Shown in pieces: positions 16,269 to 23,926 of a DNA stretch of 35,489 bases (position 1 is the stretch's first letter; the number at the start of each line of letters is the position of its first letter). This DNA comes from Bradyrhizobium sp. NAS96.2 (lineage in GTDB: Bacteria; Pseudomonadota; Alphaproteobacteria; Rhizobiales; Xanthobacteraceae): NCBI RefSeq assembly GCF_001908235.1, contig NZ_LGHK01000124.1:1-35489 (forward strand). Reading direction: 5' to 3'. The position numbers and the translations under genes were made by a program. The notes under the pieces were generated by a model. It ran no database searches. It was not told the origin of the DNA and was given only the letters and a program-made list of their open reading frames with translations.

Positions 16269-16691
16269 ATGAAACGCCGATTGACGCTTATCTTTGTCGT
16301 TAGTGCGATCCTCGCCCTCGCACTCGCTTTATTCTGCAACTGGTACTTCCCGGACCTGGTGCCGCTTGCCACGACCGAGCCGGCGCCCCATGGCTGGCGG
16401 CTTGACGCGGCTTTTGCCGTCTCCACGGTCAGGTGGACCGCGGTTTTTGTTGCTGCGGCATCCGCAGTGGCATTGATGCTGATGAACGTCACCAAGCGCC
16501 CCCCCAAAGCTCAAAGGACGCTAGGCGCTTCCCTTTCGAAAGCGTTCTCGGCATTCGCCGTCGGCTCTCCGAGGGCTGGCCTAAGGCCGGCCTTCGGCCT
16601 TTCGATCGTCGCGAAAACTGCTCGGCCGGATCATCTTGAACCCAACATTGATTTCATCGCGTCAGTTGCTGCGACCGCCAGGCGCTCTTGA
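16269..16691 (+). CDS. Small membrane protein of unknown function (140 aa, C-terminus doubtful)
   Basis: The ATG at 16269 is preceded by a near-perfect AGGAGGA. Residues 5-25 and about 48-73 are hydrophobic and predicted to span the membrane, with a periplasmic loop (YFPDLVPLATTEPAPHGW) between them. After about residue 78 the sequence becomes low-complexity and contains a GC-rich hairpin (16583-16601), so the original gene may have been shorter and this tail may be frameshifted. It lies 105 bp after the kinase fusion on the same strand. No family recognised. From 16692 to 16902 I see no convincing gene. Confidence 0.55.
   Translation: MKRRLTLIFVVSAILALALALFCNWYFPDLVPLATTEPAPHGWRLDAAFAVSTVRWTAVFVAAASAVALMLMNVTKRPPKAQRTLGASLSKAFSAFAVGSPRAGLRPAFGLSIVAKTARPDHLEPNIDFIASVAATARRS
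16583..16602 (+). terminator. Possible hairpin terminator
   Basis: AAGGCCG (16583-16589) and CGGCCTT (16595-16601) form a 7-bp stem with loop GCCTT. Only three T residues follow and it lies inside the reading frame of the preceding gene, so a terminator role is uncertain. Confidence 0.35.
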
Positions 16692-16902
16692 CCCGATTCA
16701 ATCGAACGATGCCGCGCTGCATCTACCCTTGCAGTCGCAACATGCGAAACGGCAGCGTCGCACAGATTGGGCCGATGCGACTACGCCGGCGCTCAACGCT
16801 TCAATCCGGAGCGTGAAATGCGAGGGGCCCTATGTTGGGAGCACCGCGCCCTGCGCCGTGCTGAACGGCGCATCAGCCAAACCTCCCGAAACAGCGGGTC
16901 CG

Positions 16903-17073
16903 TCAGGCTTGTCGCCGCCACAGGCTCCAGAGGCTGCCGACTAGCAAAACTCCGGTCACAAGCAGGATAGCCACGAACATTTGCATGATGTCAAACTTCA
17001 GGGAGTCACGAGCGACAAACAACGCGGTGATGACTCCTGCGAGGGCGAGGAAAATACGAAGGATCAGACTCAT
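16903..17073 (-). CDS. Two-helix small membrane protein (56 aa)
   Basis: Reading from the ATG at 17073 on the minus strand gives 56 residues, with AGGGAGG seven bases upstream. Two hydrophobic segments are visible: about 3-20 (LILRIFLALAGVITALFV) and about 30-48 (MQMFVAILLVTGVLLVGS), joined by ARDSLKFDI and followed by a basic end, WSLWRRQA. No family is recognised. A FixK-type box at 17169-17182 and a -10-like TACGAT (17142-17147, minus strand) predict a start near 17134, so it is probably induced at low oxygen. It follows phaC on the same strand, 137 bp downstream. A solid overlooked small gene. Confidence 0.7.
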   Translation of the reverse strand: MSLILRIFLALAGVITALFVARDSLKFDIMQMFVAILLVTGVLLVGSLWSLWRRQA

Positions 17074-17168
17074 GACTTCCTCCCTGGAGCCGGGTGGGGC
17101 CTGGCGCCGACGACTTGACGCCGCTCACCCATCTCACTGGTATCGTAGAGGTTCACGTCAGCGAGGAA

Positions 17169-17194
17169 TTGCGACGGATCAAATCCGTCCGCAA
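17169..17194 (-). promoter_or_regulatory. FixK/FNR-type box embedded in a hairpin, downstream of phaC
   Basis: The box TTGCGACGGATCAA (17169-17182) fits the pattern exactly. It also forms the left half of a stem: TTGCGACGGAT (17169-17179) pairs with ATCCGTC-C-GCAA (17183-17194) around loop CAA, with one bulged C. The same DNA may therefore end the phaC message and activate the 56-residue gene. Confidence 0.65.
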
Positions 17195-17210
17195 CTCATT
17201 GCGCCGCTGG

Positions 17211-19025
17211 TCAATGCTGCAGGACATACCGTCCGGGCGCATCCTCGAGCGGCGCCCCACCCTGGGGCGTGTGAAGCGTCGGCTGCGCCGGCACCCAAGC
17301 CTCAGAATGCGCCGTCAGGAAGCGAACCCATTCCAGCCACCAGGATCCCTCGCGATGCGCGGCCTTGTGCAACCACTCGTCCGGGCCGACATAAGGTTGG
17401 CCCTCTTTCCTCTCCAGCACCTGATAGCTGTGCCACTCCTCCGAAGGCGGGGCAACTATGCCAGCATTGTGACCACCGCTCGCCAGCGCGAATGTGATAT
17501 CGGCGTCCGCAAGCAGATGGATCTTGTGAACCGATCGCCACGGCGCCACGTGGTCACGCACCGTGCCGACCACGAACATCGGGGCACGAAGATCGGACAA
17601 CGCGACCGGCTGGCCGTCGGCCAGGTAGCGCCCCTCGGCGAGGTCATTGTCGAGAAACAGCTTGCGCAGATAGTCGGCATGCATCCGGTAAGGCATGCGC
17701 GTGGCGTCGGCATTCCACGACATCAGGTCGCTTGGAGCGGCCCGCTCGCCCATCAGATAGTCGCGCACCAGGCGTGACCAGATCATGTCGTTCGACCGAA
17801 GCAGCTGGAACGCACCAGCCATTTGCGCCGCCTCGAGCACGCCGCGCCGCCACATCATGTCCTCGAGAAACGCAACCTGGCTCTCGTTGATGAAGAGCGT
17901 CAGCTCACCCGCCTCCGTGAAATCGACCTGAGCTGCGAGCAGCGTCACCGATCGCAGGCAACCGGGACGCTCTTTCTGCAGGCGGGCCGCGGCGATCGCA
18001 AGCAATGTACCGCCGAGACAATAACCCGTGGCGTGGATCGCGCGTCCGGGAGCGATCTGATTGATCGCGTCGACTGCAGCTTCGACCCCGAGCTTGCGAT
18101 AATGATCGAGACCAAGGTCGCGGTCGGCCGGACCTGGATTTCGCCAAGAGATCGCGAACACGGTGAAGCCGCGTTCGACCAGGAAACGTATCAGGGAATT
18201 CTGCGGGGAGAGATCAAGAATGTAGTATTTCATGATCCAGGCTGGCACGATCAGCACGGGTTCCGGGCAGACGTCCGCAGTCACGGGCGCATATTGTATG
18301 AGCTCGATCAGCTCGTTTCGGTAGACGACCTTACCTTTGGTCGCCGCAACGTCCTTGCCAACCACGAACTGAGCAGGCTCGGATGACTGGCCTCCGAACC
18401 ACTTTCTGCAGTCATCCAGCCAGTTGTGCCAACCCGACACGAAGTTGCCACCGCCTGACTCCATGATCTCGCGCAGAACTTCGGGGTTGCTGAGCGCGAA
18501 GTTGGACGGCGCTGCGGTGTCGAGGCACTGACGGAGGACGAAATCCACGATCGCTGCATTTCCCTTCGAAACGCCATGCAATCCGCTTGCCGCCGAATGC
18601 CACCACTGCTCGCCGAGCAGGAACGCCTGGGCCATGAGATTGAAGGCCGGCAATGTCCAGTCCGGGTCAATAAACCGGTTGTCGCCCGGTTGAGGCTTGA
18701 CCATGAACCAAGGCTGCCACGCAGCATGCGGCGTCGACACCATGCGCGCAAAGCGCGAACCGTCGCCCAGTGCCTTCAAGGCAAGCTCAAGCCGTTTGCC
18801 AGGCGACGCGGCCAGATGCAGCTGCCAATCGGCGAAGGCAAGCGCGAGGCTTGCGGGAGAAAGCCCGCCGGTCCACTGCGCCATCGCCGCATGGACCAGA
18901 TGGTCTATCGATTCGGCGTCGGTCAATGCCTCGCGGCCAGGCAGCACAGGAGCAGGCGCGCCGGCTGCAACAGAATCGTCGTTGGCAGGGGACGCTGATT
19001 GGTCGAGAATTGCATTGACTGTCAC
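17211..19025 (-). CDS. phaC: Class I poly(3-hydroxybutyrate) synthase
   Basis: PhaC polymerises (R)-3-hydroxybutyryl-CoA into PHB at the granule surface. I choose the GTG at 19025 (604 residues), since AAGGAGG lies directly upstream and the 21 residues of the longer frame are low-complexity. The N-terminal PhaC domain covers about 80-250 and the alpha/beta-hydrolase fold about 250-560. The catalytic triad can be seen: C336 in the lipase-like box GYCLGG, D491 in VRDHVAPW, and H519 in SGGHNAG. FAISWRNPG is another family marker. It is the last gene of the phaB / CBS / eRF1-like / phaC operon, 88 bp after its neighbour. A hairpin CGCGCCC-GAT-GGGCGCG lies in that gap. Confidence 0.93.
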   Translation of the reverse strand: MTVNAILDQSASPANDDSVAAGAPAPVLPGREALTDAESIDHLVHAAMAQWTGGLSPASLALAFADWQLHLAASPGKRLELALKALGDGSRFARMVSTPHAAWQPWFMVKPQPGDNRFIDPDWTLPAFNLMAQAFLLGEQWWHSAASGLHGVSKGNAAIVDFVLRQCLDTAAPSNFALSNPEVLREIMESGGGNFVSGWHNWLDDCRKWFGGQSSEPAQFVVGKDVAATKGKVVYRNELIELIQYAPVTADVCPEPVLIVPAWIMKYYILDLSPQNSLIRFLVERGFTVFAISWRNPGPADRDLGLDHYRKLGVEAAVDAINQIAPGRAIHATGYCLGGTLLAIAAARLQKERPGCLRSVTLLAAQVDFTEAGELTLFINESQVAFLEDMMWRRGVLEAAQMAGAFQLLRSNDMIWSRLVRDYLMGERAAPSDLMSWNADATRMPYRMHADYLRKLFLDNDLAEGRYLADGQPVALSDLRAPMFVVGTVRDHVAPWRSVHKIHLLADADITFALASGGHNAGIVAPPSEEWHSYQVLERKEGQPYVGPDEWLHKAAHREGSWWLEWVRFLTAHSEAWVPAQPTLHTPQGGAPLEDAPGRYVLQH

Positions 19026-19113
19026 CGCTGGCCTCCTTGCCCGCGCCCGATGGGCGCGAGCTTCATGCTGCTCGGCCACCGGCACCATTCCGGCGTCAAA
19101 CGCCGCCGCCTAC

Positions 19114-19494
19114 TTAGTCGAGACGGAACCGCTGCCGACCCAGCGCCACGATCTCGCGGTCGGTCGGATGATCGCTCGCCTCGACATGCAGATTGAGATC
19201 GGGCCTTTCCGCTTTCAGATAGTCCACCAACTCCGTCTTCTCGGTGCCCGGGCCGATAACGAGCAGATCGGTGCAACTGCTCAAGGCCTCTCCAACCCTG
19301 GCGAGAAATGTCGGATCGGGCTGGACGCGACCATCGCCGATCGTGTTCGCCTTGTGGTGAAGATGCTGCGACGGCAAGTGAGCATGGACGGCGGCCGCGC
19401 TGACGCCCGTCAGCCCCACACCGAATATCTTCGCAACGAGGTGATCGATCCAGACGACCGCGCGTGCATGCATTTGAACAGTGATCTCGTTCAT
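19114..19494 (-). CDS. eRF1 domain-3-like small protein
   Basis: This 126-residue protein resembles the third (L7Ae-like) domain of archaeal/eukaryotic release factor eRF1, a family sometimes annotated as translational machinery protein in rhizobia. Evidence is the pattern HARAVVWIDHLVAKIFGV, a variable loop, DLLVIGPGTEKTELVDYL, and the conserved HPTDREIVALGRQRF near the end. Its role in bacteria is unknown; ribosome or stress association is a guess. The ATG overlaps the preceding CBS gene stop (19491-19494), so the two are probably made in fixed ratio. Position between phaB and phaC suggests a role in PHB or low-oxygen physiology. Family assignment is by pattern only. Confidence 0.6.
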   Translation of the reverse strand: MNEITVQMHARAVVWIDHLVAKIFGVGLTGVSAAAVHAHLPSQHLHHKANTIGDGRVQPDPTFLARVGEALSSCTDLLVIGPGTEKTELVDYLKAERPDLNLHVEASDHPTDREIVALGRQRFRLD

Positions 19495-19973
19495 GAATGA
19501 CCTCCAGTGCCTGCTCTTTCAGCGTTCTCTCTCAATCGCAGCGCCAGGGCCGCAAGCAACTCCCTGCGGCTGACGATACCGATGACAGCTCCGGCGCAGA
19601 TCACCGGAACCTGCGACACGTCGTAGACGTCCATCTGCGCGACAACGTCGCCGATCGAGGCTTCCACATCGACGGTGATCGGCGCAGAGCTCATGAGCGT
19701 CGCGACATGCAACGAACGCATACGCTCGCGTTCTGGTGTGTTCTCCGCGATTCCAAGCAGCGATTCCAACCAGTTTCCAGACGGAGGATTGACGCCAAGC
19801 TCATCGCGATGGAGGAAATCGCCCTCCGAAATCATGCCGACGAGATCGCCGTCATCGTTGATGACCGGCAGGCCGCGCTGATCGGTTTCGAGCAGCAGTT
19901 GGACGGCATCGAGCACGGTGGCAGTTGGCTTGATCGTCGCGAACGAGCTGCGCATCACATCGGTTGCAAGCAT
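19491..19973 (-). CDS. CBS-pair protein in the PHB operon
   Basis: A 160-residue protein consisting essentially of one Bateman module: CBS1 about 5-55 (MRSSFATIKPTATVLDAVQL, GLPVINDDGDLVGMISEGDFL) and CBS2 about 90-145 (MSSAPITVDVEASIGDVVAQ, VPVICAGAVIGIVSRREL). The 30-residue spacer after HRDELG resembles those in the CBS-BON gene at 22148 and the remnant at 26709, indicating paralogues. It lies 15 bp after phaB and overlaps the next gene by 4 bp. It may sense adenylate energy charge for PHB metabolism; this is inferred from context. Confidence 0.9.
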   Translation of the reverse strand: MLATDVMRSSFATIKPTATVLDAVQLLLETDQRGLPVINDDGDLVGMISEGDFLHRDELGVNPPSGNWLESLLGIAENTPERERMRSLHVATLMSSAPITVDVEASIGDVVAQMDVYDVSQVPVICAGAVIGIVSRRELLAALALRLRENAERAGTGGHS

Positions 19974-19988
19974 TGTCGTTCCTCCTAT

Positions 19989-20714
19989 TCAGCTCATATG
20001 CTGGCCGCCATTGATCGAGAGCGTCGATCCGGTGATGAATCCTGCTTCATCTGCAGCAAGAAAGAGGACGGCTCGGGCGATCTCTTCCGGCTCGCCCAAC
20101 CGCCCGACAGGTATCCGCGGAAGGATCGCGCTCTGCATGATGTCTGCCGGTACGGCAGCGAGCATCTCAGTGTTGATATAGCCCGGGCAGATCGCGTTGA
20201 CAGTAATCCCAGACCGCGCACTTTCGAGGGCGAGTGCACGGGTGAAGCCGAGCTCGGCGGCTTTCGCCGCGGCATAATTCGTCTGGCCGACCTGGCCCTT
20301 CTGCCCGTTGATGGACGAGATGTTGATGATCCGCCCAAACTTGCGCGCCCGCATGCCCTCGATAACCGGCCGGCACATATTGAACAGCGAATCGAGATCA
20401 GTGCGGATCACCGCGTTCCATTGCTGCCTGGTCATTCGATGCAGTGTGGCGTCACGCACGATGCCGGCATTGTTGACCAAGATGTCGATCGGGCCGAGCG
20501 CGGCCTCCACCTCCCGGACACCGGCCGCACAGGCCTCGAAATTCGCGACATCCCACTGGAAGACTTGGATTCCGGTTTGATCGTGAAACGACCACGCGGC
20601 GCCGGCATTTCCAACGTAGCTGGCTGCCACCTGATATCCCGCGCCGGCGAGGGCGCGCGAAATCGCAGCACCGATTCCCCGAGTTCCACCAGTTACCAAT
20701 GCGACGCGTGCCAT
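19989..20714 (-). CDS. phaB: Acetoacetyl-CoA reductase (SDR family)
   Basis: PhaB reduces acetoacetyl-CoA to (R)-3-hydroxybutyryl-CoA with NAD(P)H, supplying PhaC. The ATG at 20714 gives 241 residues, the normal size. Visible SDR features are the nucleotide motif TGGTRGIG (8-15), NNAG (81-84), catalytic S134, Y147 and K151 (YAAAK), and PGYINTEM. FGRIINISSINGQKGQVGQ is characteristic of PhaB rather than FabG. First gene of a minus-strand operon. The FixK-type box at 20768-20781 predicts a start near 20733, 19 nt upstream of the ATG. Under low oxygen this would vent reductant into PHB. Confidence 0.93.
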   Translation of the reverse strand: MARVALVTGGTRGIGAAISRALAGAGYQVAASYVGNAGAAWSFHDQTGIQVFQWDVANFEACAAGVREVEAALGPIDILVNNAGIVRDATLHRMTRQQWNAVIRTDLDSLFNMCRPVIEGMRARKFGRIINISSINGQKGQVGQTNYAAAKAAELGFTRALALESARSGITVNAICPGYINTEMLAAVPADIMQSAILPRIPVGRLGEPEEIARAVLFLAADEAGFITGSTLSINGGQHMS

Positions 20715-20767
20715 GTCTGCTGCTCCGATCTCGGCACGACAATTGCGCGAAGTTCGCATCCGGCGGA

Positions 20768-20781
20768 TTGATCTCGCTCAA
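20768..20781. promoter_or_regulatory. FixK/FNR-type box between phaB and the universal stress protein gene
   Basis: TTGATCTCGCTCAA is an exact match in the divergent region. It predicts starts near 20733 (minus, 19 nt before phaB) and near 20816 (plus, 62 nt before the stress protein gene). The -10 on the plus side (TATGAG, 20800-20805) is about 3 bp closer than ideal. Confidence 0.78.
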
Positions 20782-20877
20782 AGAAGAGCAAAAGGCACGT
20801 ATGAGGCAGATCAAATTGTCCCGCGTCGGCACGTGCTTTGATGGGCTTGTCTCTTCCACACTTCAGGAGAACAAGCC

Positions 20878-21714
20878 ATGCTCAGGAACATCCTGGTCCA
20901 CATCCCCACGGAACTGTCGCCGCGCCCCGCGGTGGACGGATCGGTTTCACTCGCGCTCAGCACGGGCGCGCATCTCGATGCAGTTGCGATCGGCTACGAG
21001 ACGGCCAGCATCCCGTTCGTCGCTGAAGGCGGCGTGGCCGTCGCCTCCCTCTTCGAGGTCGAGCATGCACAGGCGCTCGAACGCGCCGAGGCGGCGCTGC
21101 GCGTCTTCGATACTGAGGCCCGGAATGCGGGGATTTCATACACGACCCGCGCCGCGGCTGCCGTTCCGATCGATGCCCGCGAGATCGTCTGCGCGAGCGC
21201 GCGACTGCACGACCTGACTGTGGTGGTCCAGCCACAGCTTGAGCAAGACAGCTACGACAACGTCATCCCGCGGGAGCTCCTGTTTGATGCCGGCGGGCCC
21301 GTCCTGTTCATGCCCTACACGTTTCACGGCGCATTTTCTGCCAAGCGGATCGGAATCTGCTGGGATGGCAGCCGGCTTGCCGCTCGGGCGCTGCATGACG
21401 CGATGCCGCTGCTGCGCGAGGCTAACGCCCTCACCATCGTCACCATCGACGGCCCTGCCCCGATCCCCGCGGAAAGTTCCACGGACCATCTGCTGCGATA
21501 CCTTGCCAAGGCAGGTCTTCCGGCCAAGGTCACGTCGCTGCCCGCGTCCCGATCGGAAATCCAGTCAATCCTGCTGTCGATCGCGGCGGATGAGAGCCTC
21601 GACCTCCTGGTGATGGGTGGATACGGCCACTCCCGGCTACAGGAGACCCTGCTCGGCGGCGTGACGCGCGACATGCTTCGTGCGATGACCGTTCCGGTCC
21701 TGATGTCCCACTAA
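20878..21714 (+). CDS. Tandem-domain universal stress protein
   Basis: The 278-residue protein has two Usp domains (about 1-140 and 155-277). The second keeps the ATP-binding signature G-x2-G-x9-G-(S/T) as GGYGHSRLQETLLGGVT, and ends in TVPVLMSH as usual. The first is divergent in this motif. Tandem Usp proteins are common low-oxygen and stationary-phase proteins in FNR/FixK-type regulons. It appears to lead an operon with the cytochrome c gene (14 bp downstream), the CBS-BON gene and a small membrane protein. The start at 20878 follows CAGGAGAA closely. Confidence 0.9.
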   Translation: MLRNILVHIPTELSPRPAVDGSVSLALSTGAHLDAVAIGYETASIPFVAEGGVAVASLFEVEHAQALERAEAALRVFDTEARNAGISYTTRAAAAVPIDAREIVCASARLHDLTVVVQPQLEQDSYDNVIPRELLFDAGGPVLFMPYTFHGAFSAKRIGICWDGSRLAARALHDAMPLLREANALTIVTIDGPAPIPAESSTDHLLRYLAKAGLPAKVTSLPASRSEIQSILLSIAADESLDLLVMGGYGHSRLQETLLGGVTRDMLRAMTVPVLMSH

Positions 21715-21728
21715 ACGCGAGACGGCTC

Positions 21729-22085
21729 GTGACACATCCCGCCAGGACACTCCTCCATCTCGTCGGTTACGGCGTCGTCGCCATCAGTACGATCTGCGCC
21801 GCGCCGGCTCCGGCCGGAGCGGATCAGGAGCAAGGTCGGCGCCTTGCGCAGCTCTACTGCGCCCGTTGCCACTCAATCGACCGGGTCAGCCCGAGCCCGT
21901 TGAGGATCGCACCGCCGTTCCGAACCCTGCACGAGCGCTACCCGGTCGAGATGCTGCAGGAAGCGCTGGCGGAAGGAATCGTGACCGGGCATCCGACCAT
22001 GCCCGAGTTCAGCTTCGAACCGGACCAAGTCAACGACTTCATCCTGTTCTTGAAATCGCTGGAGTCCAGCAAAGCCAACCGTTGA
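21729..22085 (+). CDS. Small periplasmic c-type cytochrome
   Basis: The 118-residue product has a signal peptide (about 1-31, ending in an APAGA-like cleavage region) and one haem-binding motif CARCH near residues 44-48. PTMPEFSF supplies the likely distal methionine (M97), and FILFLKSLE is the C-terminal helix typical of class I cytochromes c. It probably transfers electrons in the periplasm to or from a terminal oxidase or reductase. I start at GTG 21729, 14 bp after the stress-protein stop; no strong ribosome-binding site is obvious, so coupling is likely. Partner proteins are not in this window. Confidence 0.85.
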   Translation: MTHPARTLLHLVGYGVVAISTICAAPAPAGADQEQGRRLAQLYCARCHSIDRVSPSPLRIAPPFRTLHERYPVEMLQEALAEGIVTGHPTMPEFSFEPDQVNDFILFLKSLESSKANR

Positions 22086-22147
22086 GGCAGGTCAACATGC
22101 AGTGTGAGCAAAAGTCATAGGATTCAATTTTCAACCCGGAGGTCCAC

Positions 22148-22870
22148 ATGCGCGCGCATCAGGTCATGACCAAGCATATCATCGCGGTCAGCCCGCACAC
22201 GAAGATCATAGATGCTGCCAACATCATGCTGCGATGCCACCTCAGCGGGCTGCCGGTGATGGACGAAGATGGCACACTCAGGGGCATGGTTTCGGAGGGA
22301 GATTTCCTGCAGCGAGCCGAGATCGGAACAGGGCACAGGCGTTCGGCCTGGCTGGAACTGTTCACGGGCGTCGGCCGCGCCGCGACCGATTTCGTCCACG
22401 AGCGCGGCCGCAAGGTCGAGGATGTCATGACCACGAATCCAATCACCGTCGAAGAGCAGACGCCGCTCGATGAGATCGTGCATCTGATGCACAAGCATGG
22501 CGTGAAGCGAGTGCCGGTTGTGAGCGGAAAGACCATGGTCGGAATCGTCACTCGAGCAGACATCTTGCAGGCCGTCGCGTCGCTGGCCCGCGAGGTTCCG
22601 GACCCGACGGCCGATGACGCTCATATCCGTGAACGGATCCTGCGCGGGATCAACGCGACCGGTTGGCGACCTGCCGGCTTCCAGGTCTGGGTGCGTAATG
22701 GCGCCGTACACTTGCATGGCCTGATCTTCGACGATCGTGCCCGCCAGGCCGCGATCGTGCTCGCGGAAAACACCTCGGGCGTCAAAGAAGTCCACGACCA
22801 TCTTTGCTTCGTCGACGGCTACTCCGGTTACTACGTGGAGTCGCCGGAGGACATCAAGGCGGCTGGCTAA
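22148..22870 (+). CDS. CBS-pair protein with C-terminal BON domain
   Basis: A 240-residue protein: CBS1 about 5-55 (MTKHIIAVSPHTKIIDAANI, GLPVMDEDGTLRGMVSEGDFL), a spacer with RAEIGTGHRRSAWLEL, CBS2 about 95-150 (MTTNPITVEEQTPLDEIVHL, VPVVSGKTMVGIVTRADIL), and a BON domain about 160-230 (NGAVHLHGLIFDDRARQAAI, then NTSGVKEVHDHL). BON domains bind membranes or ligands in other proteins. CCCGGAGG precedes the ATG. It is a paralogue of the CBS protein at 19491 and of the remnant at 26709. Function unknown; low-oxygen energy sensing is a context-based guess. Confidence 0.9.
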   Translation: MRAHQVMTKHIIAVSPHTKIIDAANIMLRCHLSGLPVMDEDGTLRGMVSEGDFLQRAEIGTGHRRSAWLELFTGVGRAATDFVHERGRKVEDVMTTNPITVEEQTPLDEIVHLMHKHGVKRVPVVSGKTMVGIVTRADILQAVASLAREVPDPTADDAHIRERILRGINATGWRPAGFQVWVRNGAVHLHGLIFDDRARQAAIVLAENTSGVKEVHDHLCFVDGYSGYYVESPEDIKAAG

Positions 22871-22892
22871 TCGGATATGAGGAGACCTAAAC

Positions 22893-23072
22893 ATGGCAAT
22901 GGATACGCTGTTCGTGGTCTCGATCGTCGGCCTCGTCTTCTCGTCTTTTGCGCTGGTGCTCGCCCTGACTGATCACAGCACAACGCGCCGGCAGCGACTG
23001 GAGAAGGACGAGGATCGATCCAGCATACGCGCCTCCTTTCCCGACAAGCACATCGCCCGATCCGGCCGTTGA
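22893..23072 (+). CDS. Small single-span membrane protein (59 aa)
   Basis: The ATG at 22893 follows GAGGAGA with good spacing and lies 22 bp after the CBS-BON gene. The 59-residue product has one hydrophobic segment (about 5-26; TLFVVSIVGLVFSSFALVL) and a charged, basic cytoplasmic-type tail (TTRRQRLEKDEDRSS). No family recognised. Probably the last gene of the stress-protein operon. Confidence 0.6.
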   Translation: MAMDTLFVVSIVGLVFSSFALVLALTDHSTTRRQRLEKDEDRSSIRASFPDKHIARSGR

Positions 23073-23135
23073 TACGCGCGTCCTGAGACCGACGTCTCGC
23101 GGCGCGCGCAAGCCTCTCTCGTCCCCAGATTTCGG

Positions 23136-23157
23136 ACCTACGTATATTTACGTAGGT
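23136..23157. promoter_or_regulatory. Perfect palindrome upstream of the FixK-family gene
   Basis: ACCTACGTA (23136-23144) and TACGTAGGT (23149-23157) are perfect 9-bp arms around TATT, about 92 bp before the regulator start. The TACGTAG core recalls FixJ-binding sites (GTAMGTA-like) of rhizobial fixK promoters. A related half-site (CTACTTAGGT, 23164-23173) follows. Assignment to FixJ is tentative; another dimeric regulator is possible. Confidence 0.5.
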
Positions 23158-23248
23158 GGTTTCTACTTAGGTGAAATATCCAAATTTCCCGGCCCGCTAG
23201 ATCCGGTCAATGTGCCTCCATCGATCTTCCCTTCAATGGAGCGTCGCC

Positions 23249-23926
23249 GTGCTGACCCAGACCGCCGTTTCTTCCGAGATTAGCCGCCATCCGACCAGCA
23301 TCCTTGACCGGCAGGCTCGTGCCGAAGGGCCGTTCGGCATGATCGGGACCCCGATGCGGTTCGCGCGCAACAGTGAGATCTACGGCGAGGACGAAGCCGC
23401 GGAATATCTTTATCAGATCGTCTCCGGCGCCGTCCGGACCTACAGGATCCTGGATGACGGTCGCCGCCAGATCGGCGCGTTCTATCTGCCCGGTGATATC
23501 TTCGGCTTCGAGGGCGGCGAAACCCATATCTCTTCGGCCGAGGCGATCTGCGAGACGCGGGTCATCGTGGTCAAGCGCTCCGCGCTCATGGTCCGGGCCG
23601 GCCACGAGAAGGATTTGGCACGCCAACTCTGGGACGCGACGGCTCAGGAATTGCGCCGGTTTCAGGAACACCTGATGCTCCTGATCTGCAGTGCCGAGGA
23701 ACGGGTCGTGGGCTTCCTGCACGAGATGGCGCGCCGCACCTTCAAGAATGCCGCCATAGAGCTTCCGATGTCGCGGCAGGATATCGCCGACTATCTGGGC
23801 CTGACGATCGAAACGGTGTCGCGCACCTTCACCCAGCTCGAGCAGAACGGCGTAATCTCGCTTCCGACCTCCCGCCGGGTCGAACTGCGCAGGCGTGCGA
23901 TCTGCAATCGGGTCCTGGTCGGGTAA
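23249..23926 (+). CDS. fixK: Crp/Fnr-family regulator of the FixK type
   Basis: I start at GTG 23249 (225 residues; GGAG seven bases upstream); ATG 23210 is an alternative. An effector-like beta barrel (about 35-115; VSGAVRTYRILDDGRRQIG, FYLPGDIFGFEGG) is followed by a dimer helix and a winged helix-turn-helix. LPMSRQDIADYLGLTIETVSR (172-192 region) is nearly identical to S. meliloti FixK. E188, S191 and R192 are the E-SR residues that read TTGA half-sites. It has no N-terminal cysteine cluster, so it should not carry an FNR-type Fe-S centre. It also has Ser175 where Bradyrhizobium FixK2 carries its redox-active cysteine. It is the natural candidate for binding the ten boxes here. Confidence 0.85.
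   Translation: MLTQTAVSSEISRHPTSILDRQARAEGPFGMIGTPMRFARNSEIYGEDEAAEYLYQIVSGAVRTYRILDDGRRQIGAFYLPGDIFGFEGGETHISSAEAICETRVIVVKRSALMVRAGHEKDLARQLWDATAQELRRFQEHLMLLICSAEERVVGFLHEMARRTFKNAAIELPMSRQDIADYLGLTIETVSRTFTQLEQNGVISLPTSRRVELRRRAICNRVLVG

Noticed and set aside
19497..20771. 424-codon plus-strand open frame
   Set aside because: Antisense to the CBS gene and phaB; crosses the FixK box and has no domain.
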